From Pedobacter sp. PACM 27299 (GTDB taxonomy: Bacteria > Bacteroidota > Bacteroidia > Sphingobacteriales > Sphingobacteriaceae): a DNA stretch of 64,000 nt. The translations under genes were made by a program, and so were the position numbers. The stretch covers positions 3,472,001 through 3,536,000 of the forward strand of contig NZ_CP012996.1 of assembly GCF_001412655.1 (NCBI RefSeq), written 5' to 3'. Shown here piece by piece: positions 18,249-26,894 of the stretch (position 1 is the stretch's first letter; every line of letters starts with the position of its first letter). Below the pieces are notes generated by a model. It did not search any database and was not told where the DNA came from. It saw only the letters and a program-made list of their open reading frames with translations.

Positions 18249-19823
18249 TTACTGTTCTGTAACTTTGCTCCCTGTAACCTCCTCCGTCCTGACAAAAAAA
18301 TACGGCTTTAACACTCCTTCAAGTTGAGTTTCAAAACCATCAATACTACCAGATGAATTCATATGGAATTGCACATTAATACCAGCGGAGCCTTTTTCAG
18401 CATTCAAGCCTTTCTTTCGGTCTATAATAAATAGCTCAAAGATGTCATAATTAGTATGCTTCAACCAAACCGTGCGCACACTGGTTTTTGCATAGAGAGA
18501 ATCGTTCTTCATGTAAACTTTCATAGTACCATACGCAGGGTAATTATAGACCCCGGCATAATCTGCTAGAGGATGTGTAACAGGATGATCCTGAGTTTGG
18601 ATCGTTTCTTCCTTTTTCTCAGCTTTGGCAATCGTTGCTCTTTTATCCGCCGACTTTTTAAGTTGACTATTCCAATCCTGATATTTAAGATGCAGTAAGC
18701 GGTCGCTGATTATATTTTTCACTATTTCTGGCACATTTGAAACGTTCTGATTACTAAGTACCACAATGCCTAAACTATCTGCAGGAAAAAAAGTGGAAAT
18801 AGCCGAAAAACCATCAATATTACCACCATGCTCCACACGATAGTGTCCCTTATAGGAATCCATGAACCAGCCTAAGCCATAGTTTGCAAAATATATATTT
18901 GAAGCGTTCTTCTCCGGTAATCCTCCATCCAAGATCGCTTGTGAACTGATCGCCTGCTTGCGAAAATCTACAGGAATAATCTCTTTACCTTCATATTTCC
19001 CGTTATTGATCCAGGCCATCATCCACTTCGCCATATCATTCACATTACTATTAATTGCACCGGCAGGTGCCATCCCGGAAATATCATAATAATCCAATAA
19101 GTCTAAAGATTGATCAGGTTTTACGCCATATCCAAATGAAACCTCCTTACTTTTTAACAGTGCAGCCAAGCTGGTATTTGAATGGGTCATCCCCAATGGT
19201 ATAAAAATCTTTTCATTAATTTGATTCGCCCAGGTTTTACCAGTTAATTTGTCCACTACAGCACCCTGAGCCATATACATGAAATTATTGTACTGCCATT
19301 TTTCTCTTAAACCTGCAGTGGGTACCATATATTTAATACGCTTTAAAAGATCATCCACTGAAGGGGTATTAAACATATACCAGGACATATCGAATCTGGC
19401 CAGCCCTGTGCGGTGACTCATCATGTCGCGAAGATTAATATTTTTGGTCATCTCCTCATTATAGAATGTTAATTCAGGTAGGTAATTCTTAACAGGCTGA
19501 TCAATATCAACTTTGCCTTCTTTTTCCAATTTTCCAATCAGAGTGGTCGTAAAAGCCTTTGTGCAAGAACCAATCGGAAAAATAGTATTTGGCGTAACGG
19601 GCAGCTTATTTAACGCATCACGGTAACCAAAACCTTTCGCATAAATTACTTTATTTCCCTGTACTACAGCCACTGCGAAACCCGCGGCATTCCAGGTTTT
19701 AAGCACGCATTGGAAAGCAGTATCTAATCCATTAAATCGACTATCAGCTTTAACAGTTCCTTGCTGAGCTACCGCATTTAAAGACACGATACTTAGAAAA
19801 GCAGCGACAATTTTTAGTTTCAT
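18249..19823 (-). CDS. Class C beta-lactamase-fold serine hydrolase
   Basis: Exported serine hydrolase of the beta-lactamase/D-Ala-D-Ala-carboxypeptidase fold. Starting at ATG 19823 (524 residues) gives a clean signal peptide (MKLKIVAAFLSIVSLNAVAQ); the ATG at 19835 would add four residues. Motifs: SxxK as SCTK in PIGSCTKAF (about 87-90), YNN as the Tyr-x-Asn motif (about 178), and HGG near 330 in place of KTG. The C-terminal 100 residues look like the DUF3471 domain often attached to such hydrolases. Substrate is unknown; peptides, esters or peptidoglycan are all possible. Second gene of the operon behind the broken metallophosphoesterase. Confidence 0.85.
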   Translation of the reverse strand: MKLKIVAAFLSIVSLNAVAQQGTVKADSRFNGLDTAFQCVLKTWNAAGFAVAVVQGNKVIYAKGFGYRDALNKLPVTPNTIFPIGSCTKAFTTTLIGKLEKEGKVDIDQPVKNYLPELTFYNEEMTKNINLRDMMSHRTGLARFDMSWYMFNTPSVDDLLKRIKYMVPTAGLREKWQYNNFMYMAQGAVVDKLTGKTWANQINEKIFIPLGMTHSNTSLAALLKSKEVSFGYGVKPDQSLDLLDYYDISGMAPAGAINSNVNDMAKWMMAWINNGKYEGKEIIPVDFRKQAISSQAILDGGLPEKNASNIYFANYGLGWFMDSYKGHYRVEHGGNIDGFSAISTFFPADSLGIVVLSNQNVSNVPEIVKNIISDRLLHLKYQDWNSQLKKSADKRATIAKAEKKEETIQTQDHPVTHPLADYAGVYNYPAYGTMKVYMKNDSLYAKTSVRTVWLKHTNYDIFELFIIDRKKGLNAEKGSAGINVQFHMNSSGSIDGFETQLEGVLKPYFFVRTEEVTGSKVTEQ

Positions 19824-19952
19824 TTTGAAATACAATTGAATAAGAGGTGCAATAAATTCAATACTTATTTATCCGAATGAGACATTCAATAATAGCTAAA
19901 AGTTACAGGGACACTTACAATATTCTTATATGAAAACTGAAGCTAAGTACCG

Positions 19953-21219
19953 CTACCTCTTTTTTGTAAGAAATGAATACGTACCTATTAATTTCCCTTT
20001 CATATCCATTACAGAAATTTTCAATTCTTTAGCCGTTGCTTCCCCTTTAATGTAAGTTGCAAACTCCTCTCCTTCCAATCTAGGACCACCATCGATCAAC
20101 TGAGGCAGTAACGCTGTCACTTTGGTTTTCTCCCAATCCAACCACTCTGATGAATTCATAATTTCTCCTGGTTTTACAAATTCGTAAGTATGCGTATGTC
20201 CTGAGATCAAAAGATCAACCTTATGTTTTTTAAGAATTTCCAACCATTTGTTTCTTGAATCTGGAGAGTCCCAGCCAGTTTTAGTAAACAATGGGATGTG
20301 TAACAACACTACATTGAATGCTGAGTTTTTCATTTCTTTTTTACTCAATACCTGATCTAACCAAATGGCTTGTTCATCACTGTAAGGCTCAAAACGTGTC
20401 CTTCCCCTACAATATTTATGCTGATCCGGCTTATCTTCCACCGTATCCAGAACGGTAAAAGCTACCGGACCATGTATAAAATGATAATAGTAAGATCCGT
20501 TTGGAACGGAAAGATACCTGCTCAGCTGTGAAGCCCAATTCCCTCTCGTATCGTGATTTCCTCGAACGTAAACCAAAGGGGTTCCACTCGTAAAAGGTAG
20601 TTTTGTAGGATTTAAAAGTGCGGTAGTAATCTGTTTTTCTGAAGAAGAATCATTGATCTGATCACCATTCCAACATAAAAAATCTGGTTTAAAATCTTTA
20701 TTGATCTGCTGAATTTTATCCAGCACTCCTTGATGTTCGCGGGTATCATTGATGATTCCAAAACTGATCTTTTCAGCTCTGGAACTTAAGGTTTTGAATT
20801 GTTGAACTTCCGTCCTGAATACGGCTCTGACTTCTTGGGCGAGTGGAGTTTCCATACAAGCTTTATAGAAATAATTAGTCCCAGGCTAAAGACCTTTCAG
20901 GATAACTTTGTGCACCTGAAAAAAACTGCCAACCCATTCTGCTGCGATTCTGCTTTCTGAAGACACTTTTCATCTGTACCATACTCGACCCAGCCTACGG
21001 CAGGCTGGTCAGTTTGCCAAACAATCGCAATGGTATCGGAATAAGGAGACATTACCGTTGGAATATCAATCATTTTACCTCGTTATCGACATTCTTAAGC
21101 ATCTCATCGATAGGTCTATCTGGAAAACTAGCGGTAGAGGCTAAGGCTTCTCCTACCACTCCAATATGAAGTAATGCGGCAGTGGTCATGCCTGATTTCA
21201 AAAAAACTCTTCTTTTCAT
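19953..21219 (-). pseudogene. Broken Tat-exported metallophosphoesterase
   Basis: One gene split by three lesions. The start at 21219 encodes a twin-arginine signal (MKRRVFLKSG). The frame stops at 21070 in TGA; a second frame continues with PTVMSPYSDTIAIVW and GWVEYGT, typical of the N-terminal purple-acid-phosphatase-like domain. A second frame change falls between about 20915 and 20950, most simply in an A7 run at 20919-20925. A third lesion is an in-frame TAG at 20886-20888 (LKGL-stop-PGTNYFYKAC). The phosphoesterase domain then stays open to 19953 with GNHD, GDQ and GHTH metal-binding motifs. It was the first gene of the operon and has an operator 87 bp upstream. The point stop argues against simple sequencing slips. 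Confidence 0.85.
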
Positions 21220-21251
21220 GTTCGTGTTTTGGAGGCTTGAGCTCCTCAGCA

Positions 21252-21315
21252 CAAACTAGGCAGAAATCGCAATTCATCAAGCCGAAAAATCTATCAAATT
21301 TCACACAAACGTTTG
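21252..21315 (-). promoter_or_regulatory. Promoter module of the metallophosphoesterase-to-GMC operon
   Basis: Operator CAAACGTTTG at 21306-21315, 47 bp, then minus-strand TAGTTTGT with the proposed -7 box TAGTTTG (21258-21252), 33 bp before the ATG at 21219. Spacing equals that of the GH109-type promoter. This links the minus-strand run to the LacI gene 10 kb away. Confidence 0.7.
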
Positions 21316-21324
21316 CATTCCTAT

Positions 21325-24300
21325 TTAACTGAACAGCCCCAACAAGTCCGTTTTAGATAATGATTTATAGATAGAATGATCTGTTTTGATGAGGTCTTTG
21401 ACCAGGTCTTTTTTCGAGGACTGCAGTTTCATTATTTTCTCTTCAATAGTATCAGGACAAATCAAACGTACAGCAATTACATTCTTTTGCTGCCCGATAC
21501 GATAAGTACGGTCGATGGCTTGATTTTCAACTGCGGGATTCCACCATGGATCTACCAAATAGACATAATCTGCCTGGGTAAGATTTAACCCAACTCCTCC
21601 TGCTTTTAAGCTGATTAGAAACACCCTTATTTCCGGATCATTCTGAAAAGAATCGACCACTGCTTCCCGGTTTTTTGTCTGCCCGCTCAAGTAAGCAAAA
21701 CCAATCCCGCGGTCTTTCAACTCTTTTCTAATCAAGTCCAACATGCCCACAAATTGCGAGAAAACAAGAATTTTATGTGCTGAAGATTTATTTTCAATCT
21801 GCTCCAGCAACACCTCCATTTTAGCGGAAGAACTGCCGTAAAACTCATCCTCGCTCAATAGCGCTGGTGAATTACAAATCTGCCTTAACTTAGTAATGCC
21901 TTTTAAGACGTTCATCGTGTTACTAGCTACTTCTTCGTCTGTTTGATTGGTCAGGTAATCCCGAATTTCCTTCTCATAACCATCGTATACTTTGCGCTGA
22001 TCAGCCTCCATCTCACAATAAATCACCATTTCTGTCTTATCTGGTAATTCTTTTGCTACTTGTTCTTTGGTTCTTCTCAACAAGAAAGGACTAATGCGTT
22101 GCTGCAGTTGTGTGGCCGCTCTTTTGTCTTTAAACTGATCGATCGGCGTAGAATAAATCTCTCTAAAATGCTGCTTACTACCCAGTAAGCCAGGACAAGC
22201 AAACGACAATTGCCCATAAAGGTCAAAAGTGTTGTTTTCAATAGGCGTACCTGTCAATACTACCCTATTTCTGGATTGCAATAAACGAACCGTTTTATAT
22301 CGCTGGGATTCTGGATTCTTAATAGTTTGCGACTCATCTAAAAAGACGTAATTAAATCTATAGTCTTTTAAAAACCGGATGTCCGTGAGCAAAGTACCAT
22401 AGGAGGTAAGGATCACTTCATACTGATCAAAATCTTTATGGCTTTTAATCCTATCTGCGCCATAGATTGTCATTACTTTGATAGATGGTGCAAACTTTTG
22501 AATTTCTTGTTGCCAATTGAAGATCAAGGAAGCCGGCACCACAATCAAATTAGTATTGTGATGTTCCTTTTCTCTTTGTGCAAGAATAAAAGCAATGATC
22601 TGAATAGTCTTTCCAAGGCCCATATCATCTGCCAGACAAGCGCCAAAGTTAAATTCATCTAGGAAACTTAGCCAGTTCAACCCTTCTTTTTGGTATGGTC
22701 TAAGCGTCGCGTTTAATCCTTCCGGAACCTTAATAGAGGTGATCGTACTTCCAGAACCAGAAAGCTGGCTTTTATACATGGCCAGCTGATCTTTCACCGA
22801 TTCGTCCAGTACCTGAGCTTCATAAAGCTCTTCTATAGCTGTAAAGCTTATTCTTGGTGTTTGTATGTGCTCTTCTACCACTTCACCAGCATTAAAATAC
22901 TTGCTGAATTTCTCAATCCATTCGTCAGGAAGAATTCCCATCGTCCCATCATCCAGCTTTACAAACTTGCTTTTGTTGCGGATAGATTTGTGTAAATGTC
23001 TTAAAGAAACCACCTGATTGCCATATTTCAACTTCACCGCGGTTTTAAACCAGTCTATTCCGCTCATCACATGGATAGAAATATTGGCTTTATAGGGATT
23101 GAGATTGTTGTCTTTCAATTTATTAAATCCCAGGATATTGATGTTTTTATTCCGCCATTCTTCAAAAGCATGAAGAAACCACTGATCCTCCAGCAGCCTG
23201 GTTTTATGCAGATAAAAGCAATCGTTACTCTCCATCTGATCCTCAAAATAAGGATGCTGCCTCATGATATTAGAAATAAACTGAAGTTCCGTCTCCGTAT
23301 CTCTTTTCAACGTAAATAAATTACCATTTTTATCCCTCGACTGGATTTGCTTCCTCGATAGTACTGGTATTTCCAGGCTTCCATAACGCATAACCGGAGT
23401 CAGCAGTACAAAGTCTTCAGATTCGGAAAGGTAGATAAGCTGCTCATTCTCTAGGTCAAAACCTTTTTCTTCAATTTGTTTTTTTGTAGCAGGTTTAAGG
23501 TAATCATAAGTCACCTTGATTTTATTTTCTAACTTAGCAAGAATCTCCTCCTGAAAAGCTTCGAATTTAGTATGGTGGATCAATATCCTATCATGGTGTT
23601 GCTTAAAGAAATCAATCACCCTCAAGTAGTTAGGGTTATCAATCAAATGCAAGCATTGGTCTATTTGTATAAAATAATTGTATTTCAGCTGAATATGATC
23701 CAATGAAAAAACCGTTCCATTGAGTGTGAGTTTCCCATAGACTTCATAAAATTCATGCCTCTGACTCACATGAAGTGCCATATCTACATTTAGCGTGTTT
23801 AATTTTATTGGAATGATCGCATTAGCAGTCATATTAATCGACACTTTGGTATCGTGTAAAAAGACCTCCATTTTCAGGGGATTCTTTGCCACAGCCCTAA
23901 GTGCATCCAAATCTGAATCAGCACGATCTGCATTGTAATTGTTCTGAAATTTTAGTACACCGCTAAAGAACTTTATCGCAGCATTGTCTTCTGCTTTCCA
24001 AAGCAAATCAGAAGGACAGATGGTTTGTATTGGGTTCTTAAACTTGCCCTCAAGTGTGGTTTGTGCCTCAATAATCTCTAACGTTAGATGACTGTAGAAA
24101 CGATGCTGGCCGAATACGAGCCCCATTTTATGTCTGGCTTTTAAGCCCCCAGACACCGGTAATTGTAATCCTTCTTTTGGAAGTAGTTTTTTTTTTAGGT
24201 CTTGTTTACTCTGGCCAGTTAAGGGATATAACTCCCTCATTTTAGCTTTAATTTGTGTCTGCCCTTGCTGGTATTCCAGTTCAAAAAAGTCAGTCAGATT

Positions 24301-24705
24301 GGTTTCAGTTTCTAATCCATAATCTTTCGCTTGCAGCAGCATCCTCTCCTGCCGCAATTTATAATCGAAGAAAAGACGTAAAGAAGGCCTGTTCAAAATA
24401 TTGTGCAGGGCTTGAGCCTGGTGACGGCATAATTTAGGATTTACAGCTGAACATCCGCAGGTAATGACTGTTTTACGGTCTCTTTGACTGATTCCCACAC
24501 CCGGAAATGGAATACTGCTTCCAGGATCTGTAAAAAAAACAACGTCAATGTCTATGTGCTGCGGAACTAGGTCATAAAACCCCTTTACTCCCGTATCCAC
24601 CCGATCATTGACGTGTTTTAGTATATATAAATCTGTTAATTCTGAGAAATCAAAATCTGCTAATATGTATTCTTTTCTAACCTCCATTTGTTCCGGCAAT
24701 TCCAA
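21325..24705 (-). CDS. SNF2-family DEAD/DEAH helicase with SWIM zinc finger
   Basis: Large ATP-dependent DNA translocase (1126 residues). A SWIM-type CxC...CxH motif lies near residue 80 (CGCSAVNPKLCRHQ). The SNF2 ATPase is in the C-terminal half: Walker A in DDMGLGKTIQ (about 700), DESQ as the Walker B box, GTPIENN as motif III, and the helicase C-terminal QAIDRTYRIGQ. The role is chromatin-independent DNA or transcription-complex remodelling; bacterial members are poorly characterised. It follows the methyltransferase gene by 29 bp. Apparently unrelated to the sugar genes nearby. Confidence 0.9.
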   Translation of the reverse strand: MELPEQMEVRKEYILADFDFSELTDLYILKHVNDRVDTGVKGFYDLVPQHIDIDVVFFTDPGSSIPFPGVGISQRDRKTVITCGCSAVNPKLCRHQAQALHNILNRPSLRLFFDYKLRQERMLLQAKDYGLETETNLTDFFELEYQQGQTQIKAKMRELYPLTGQSKQDLKKKLLPKEGLQLPVSGGLKARHKMGLVFGQHRFYSHLTLEIIEAQTTLEGKFKNPIQTICPSDLLWKAEDNAAIKFFSGVLKFQNNYNADRADSDLDALRAVAKNPLKMEVFLHDTKVSINMTANAIIPIKLNTLNVDMALHVSQRHEFYEVYGKLTLNGTVFSLDHIQLKYNYFIQIDQCLHLIDNPNYLRVIDFFKQHHDRILIHHTKFEAFQEEILAKLENKIKVTYDYLKPATKKQIEEKGFDLENEQLIYLSESEDFVLLTPVMRYGSLEIPVLSRKQIQSRDKNGNLFTLKRDTETELQFISNIMRQHPYFEDQMESNDCFYLHKTRLLEDQWFLHAFEEWRNKNINILGFNKLKDNNLNPYKANISIHVMSGIDWFKTAVKLKYGNQVVSLRHLHKSIRNKSKFVKLDDGTMGILPDEWIEKFSKYFNAGEVVEEHIQTPRISFTAIEELYEAQVLDESVKDQLAMYKSQLSGSGSTITSIKVPEGLNATLRPYQKEGLNWLSFLDEFNFGACLADDMGLGKTIQIIAFILAQREKEHHNTNLIVVPASLIFNWQQEIQKFAPSIKVMTIYGADRIKSHKDFDQYEVILTSYGTLLTDIRFLKDYRFNYVFLDESQTIKNPESQRYKTVRLLQSRNRVVLTGTPIENNTFDLYGQLSFACPGLLGSKQHFREIYSTPIDQFKDKRAATQLQQRISPFLLRRTKEQVAKELPDKTEMVIYCEMEADQRKVYDGYEKEIRDYLTNQTDEEVASNTMNVLKGITKLRQICNSPALLSEDEFYGSSSAKMEVLLEQIENKSSAHKILVFSQFVGMLDLIRKELKDRGIGFAYLSGQTKNREAVVDSFQNDPEIRVFLISLKAGGVGLNLTQADYVYLVDPWWNPAVENQAIDRTYRIGQQKNVIAVRLICPDTIEEKIMKLQSSKKDLVKDLIKTDHSIYKSLSKTDLLGLFS

Positions 24706-24734
24706 GCCCTAAAGGTAGTCCAATTTTGAAATAC

Positions 24735-25319
24735 CTATACTGCTTTTTTTGTAGCAATTACAATTCCGGTTGCCCAGCATTGTTTGGTGAGGATCAGATC
24801 TTCGCGTTGTTCTAAGGTTTTTATTAGAATAGTGGCTTTCTCAGCATGCCCTTCAGGCCAGTTCTCCTGAGGAAGCATATCATCAATGATGTAAAACGCA
24901 CCTGGCTTCAGCATGTCCAACACCTCGCCCAACAGCAGGTATTTTCCATGCCAGGTATCTGCAAAAATGTAGTCGAACTTCTGACCTATATTTTGAAGCA
25001 CCCAGTCTTCGCCTTCTATACATTGCAGCTCAAGGCGATTATCCTGACCTAGAAAACGTTTTGCAATGTCCAGAAATTGCGCATCATTGTCAATGGATAA
25101 AAGACTGGCCTCTTCATCCATCCCTTCCAATATCCAGGAAGTGGAAAGACCAGTTCCAGTTCCCAATTCCAGAAAACGGCCGCCAGGTTTCGAAGCAGCC
25201 AGTGTTTGTAGCAAAGAACAAGTCATTGTTGCAGAAGCCATAGAAAAACCAGCATCTTTAGTCGCTTCATCAATAGCTATATAGGCCTTAGGATACTTTT
25301 GATTTATTTCTTCTATCAT
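24735..25319 (-). CDS. Class I SAM-dependent O-methyltransferase-like protein
   Basis: Rossmann-fold methyltransferase of 194 residues with the SAM-binding motif ELGTGTGLSTSW (about 50-61), an acidic post-strand residue in SIDND (about 80) and a DTWHGKY segment that resembles the O-methyltransferase metal/substrate region. No target can be inferred. It lies 29 bp upstream of the SNF2 helicase gene and 82 bp downstream of the nucleotidase gene, all on the minus strand, so a common transcript is possible. Confidence 0.8.
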   Translation of the reverse strand: MIEEINQKYPKAYIAIDEATKDAGFSMASATMTCSLLQTLAASKPGGRFLELGTGTGLSTSWILEGMDEEASLLSIDNDAQFLDIAKRFLGQDNRLELQCIEGEDWVLQNIGQKFDYIFADTWHGKYLLLGEVLDMLKPGAFYIIDDMLPQENWPEGHAEKATILIKTLEQREDLILTKQCWATGIVIATKKAV

Positions 25320-25401
25320 ATATTTGTGGTTCCTTTAGGAATTTGAAATATAGATAAAAGAAACTAGAGTCTAAACTCACTTATGGCCTAAAAGAGCTGG
25401 A

Positions 25402-25977
25402 CTAAACCGTTTCGATATTCACTAAGCGCTCCTCGCTTGATTTCTCTTGCTCAAAGAAAGCAAGAATTTCTGTCCAGCTTTTCACTCTTACATGATGATG
25501 TTGGTTTACATTATGTGAAGCATCGAACATAATTGCCTTTCCTTTACAGAAGTCCAGGTTTTTACAGTGGTCATCAATAAGATAATCTGTAACCACCACA
25601 CTCTTATCTCCACAGAAAATGATATTTCTCCAACTGATGAAAGGGAAGTGTTCTGCTAGCCACTCATGTTTTTCTGATAAACACTGAGGAAATTCCATTG
25701 CTGCAGAAACAATGTATACCTCGTAATCTTCCATCAACTTTTTCACTGCTTCTACTGCACCCTCCATTAACGGGATGGTTCTGAAAAAACCCGGAGTATT
25801 TACATACGTCCTGATTGCTCCTTTTTCAGGAAAACCCTCAGGCTCCAGTACACCTAATCTTTCTGATCTAGGCACTCTCACACCATATTCTTTTTCGTAC
25901 CAGTCCATGAATTGCTCTTCTATATCTGCAAGAACACCATCCATGTCAATTCCTATTGTTTTTTTGATTTCGTTCAT
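25402..25977 (-). CDS. 5'(3')-deoxyribonucleotidase-like HAD phosphatase
   Basis: HAD-superfamily phosphatase of 191 residues that probably removes phosphate from deoxynucleoside monophosphates. The nucleophile motif is IGIDMDGVLAD (DxDGV, about residues 9-19), with motif II as IVSAAM (about 93) and motif III/IV as DYLIDDH near 135. It is divergent from the DeoR gene at 26069 and shares the TTGCAACA-rich 91-bp gap with it. DeoR regulators often control nucleoside or sugar genes, which fits. Confidence 0.85.
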   Translation of the reverse strand: MNEIKKTIGIDMDGVLADIEEQFMDWYEKEYGVRVPRSERLGVLEPEGFPEKGAIRTYVNTPGFFRTIPLMEGAVEAVKKLMEDYEVYIVSAAMEFPQCLSEKHEWLAEHFPFISWRNIIFCGDKSVVVTDYLIDDHCKNLDFCKGKAIMFDASHNVNQHHHVRVKSWTEILAFFEQEKSSEERLVNIETV

Positions 25978-25993
25978 GTCTTATTGTAATATC

Positions 25994-26066
25994 TTGCAAC
26001 AAATATAGCATTATTTTGCAACATATTGCATGATGTTGCTCGAAATATTTACTTACATTTGCAACA
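25994..26066. promoter_or_regulatory. Four TTGCAACA repeats with two -7 boxes between nucleotidase and DeoR genes
   Basis: GCAACA-type copies lie at 25994-26001, 26016-26023, 26059-26066, and inverted (TGTTGC) at 26034-26039. The middle two form an inverted pair. The minus strand carries TATATTTG (26007-26000) for the nucleotidase and the plus strand TACATTTG (26054-26061) for the DeoR gene; each overlaps or abuts a repeat, as expected for repressor sites. The DeoR message would start within a few bases of its ATG. Confidence 0.7.
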
Positions 26067-26068
26067 AT

Positions 26069-26818
26069 ATGATAAAGGAAGAAAGATTACAGTTGATCAT
26101 AGAACACATTCGAAAAGAGAAAAAAGTGTTATTGGGCGATCTGAGTACCCTACTGGGAGTTTCTGAGGACACCGTAAGGCGAGACATTAAGGAACTTTCC
26201 GACCAGGGATTACTTAAAGCCGTTCGTGGAGGTGCAATTTCAAGGTCTCCTATTCCTCGCCATTTTCGCGAACGTGAGCATTATGATGTTAGCCACAAAG
26301 GCATTATCGCCGAAAAGGCAGTCAAATTGATTAAAAACGGGCAAGTAGTGTTGTTTGACGCTGGTACATCGGTGTTGGCAATTGCCACACTTTTACCCAG
26401 AGACTTACAAATCACGGTCATCACCAACAGTTTTCCCGTAGTGACTATACTCGAAGACCACCCTTGTATAGAAGTGATATTTTTAGGTGGCAGGTTAAAC
26501 AAAAATTCTTTTTCTACCACTGGCTTCGAGGTAATTCAGACCATTCGTGGTATTCGTCCAGACCTGTGTTTTCTGGGAATTTGCAGTATAGACCTGATAT
26601 CTGGTGTAACCGGAATCAATTATGAGGATTGCCAGGTAAAAAAAGCAATGGTAGAAACTTCAAAAGAGATCATAGCATTGGCCACTGTAGAAAAACTAGG
26701 AACTACAGAACCGTATTACATCACCAGCATGAGTGATATTGACATTATCATCACGGACATTGACCCTAATGATGAAAATTTAAAAGCCTATAAAGAAGCC
26801 GGAATCAAATTGGAATAA
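26069..26818 (+). CDS. DeoR/GlpR-family transcriptional regulator
   Basis: DeoR-type regulator, 249 residues from ATG 26069. The N-terminal helix-turn-helix (LLGDLSTLLGVSEDTVRRDI, about 18-37) is followed by the sugar-phosphate-sensing DeoRC domain with VLFDAGTS (about 92) and FLGI...GVTGINYEDCQVKKAM. An in-frame ATG at 26030 would add 13 residues without family support and start upstream of the -7 box, so I reject it. It probably binds the TTGCAACA cluster next to it and controls itself and the nucleotidase gene. The ligand is not known. Confidence 0.9.
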   Translation: MIKEERLQLIIEHIRKEKKVLLGDLSTLLGVSEDTVRRDIKELSDQGLLKAVRGGAISRSPIPRHFREREHYDVSHKGIIAEKAVKLIKNGQVVLFDAGTSVLAIATLLPRDLQITVITNSFPVVTILEDHPCIEVIFLGGRLNKNSFSTTGFEVIQTIRGIRPDLCFLGICSIDLISGVTGINYEDCQVKKAMVETSKEIIALATVEKLGTTEPYYITSMSDIDIIITDIDPNDENLKAYKEAGIKLE

Positions 26819-26839
26819 AACAATTCCTTGATTCCGGCT
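26797..26839 (+). terminator. Long hairpin over the DeoR stop codon
   Basis: AGCCGGAATCAA (26797-26808) pairs with 26828-26839 over 12 bp, and GGAAT (26812-26816) with ATTCC (26823-26827) inside it. The stop codon at 26816-26818 lies in the hairpin. There is no T run, so it may be a stability element or an imperfect terminator. Confidence 0.55.
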
Positions 26840-26894
26840 CTAATGATTTGATATTTACTTCAGTCGCATCATTTATTATTCACACACAAACTTC

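Noticed and set aside
20990..21008. Near-palindrome around CCTGCCGTAGGC that looked like a repeat element
   Set aside because: It encodes QPAVGWVEYG, conserved residues of the pseudogene's N-terminal domain, so it is explained by coding sequence.
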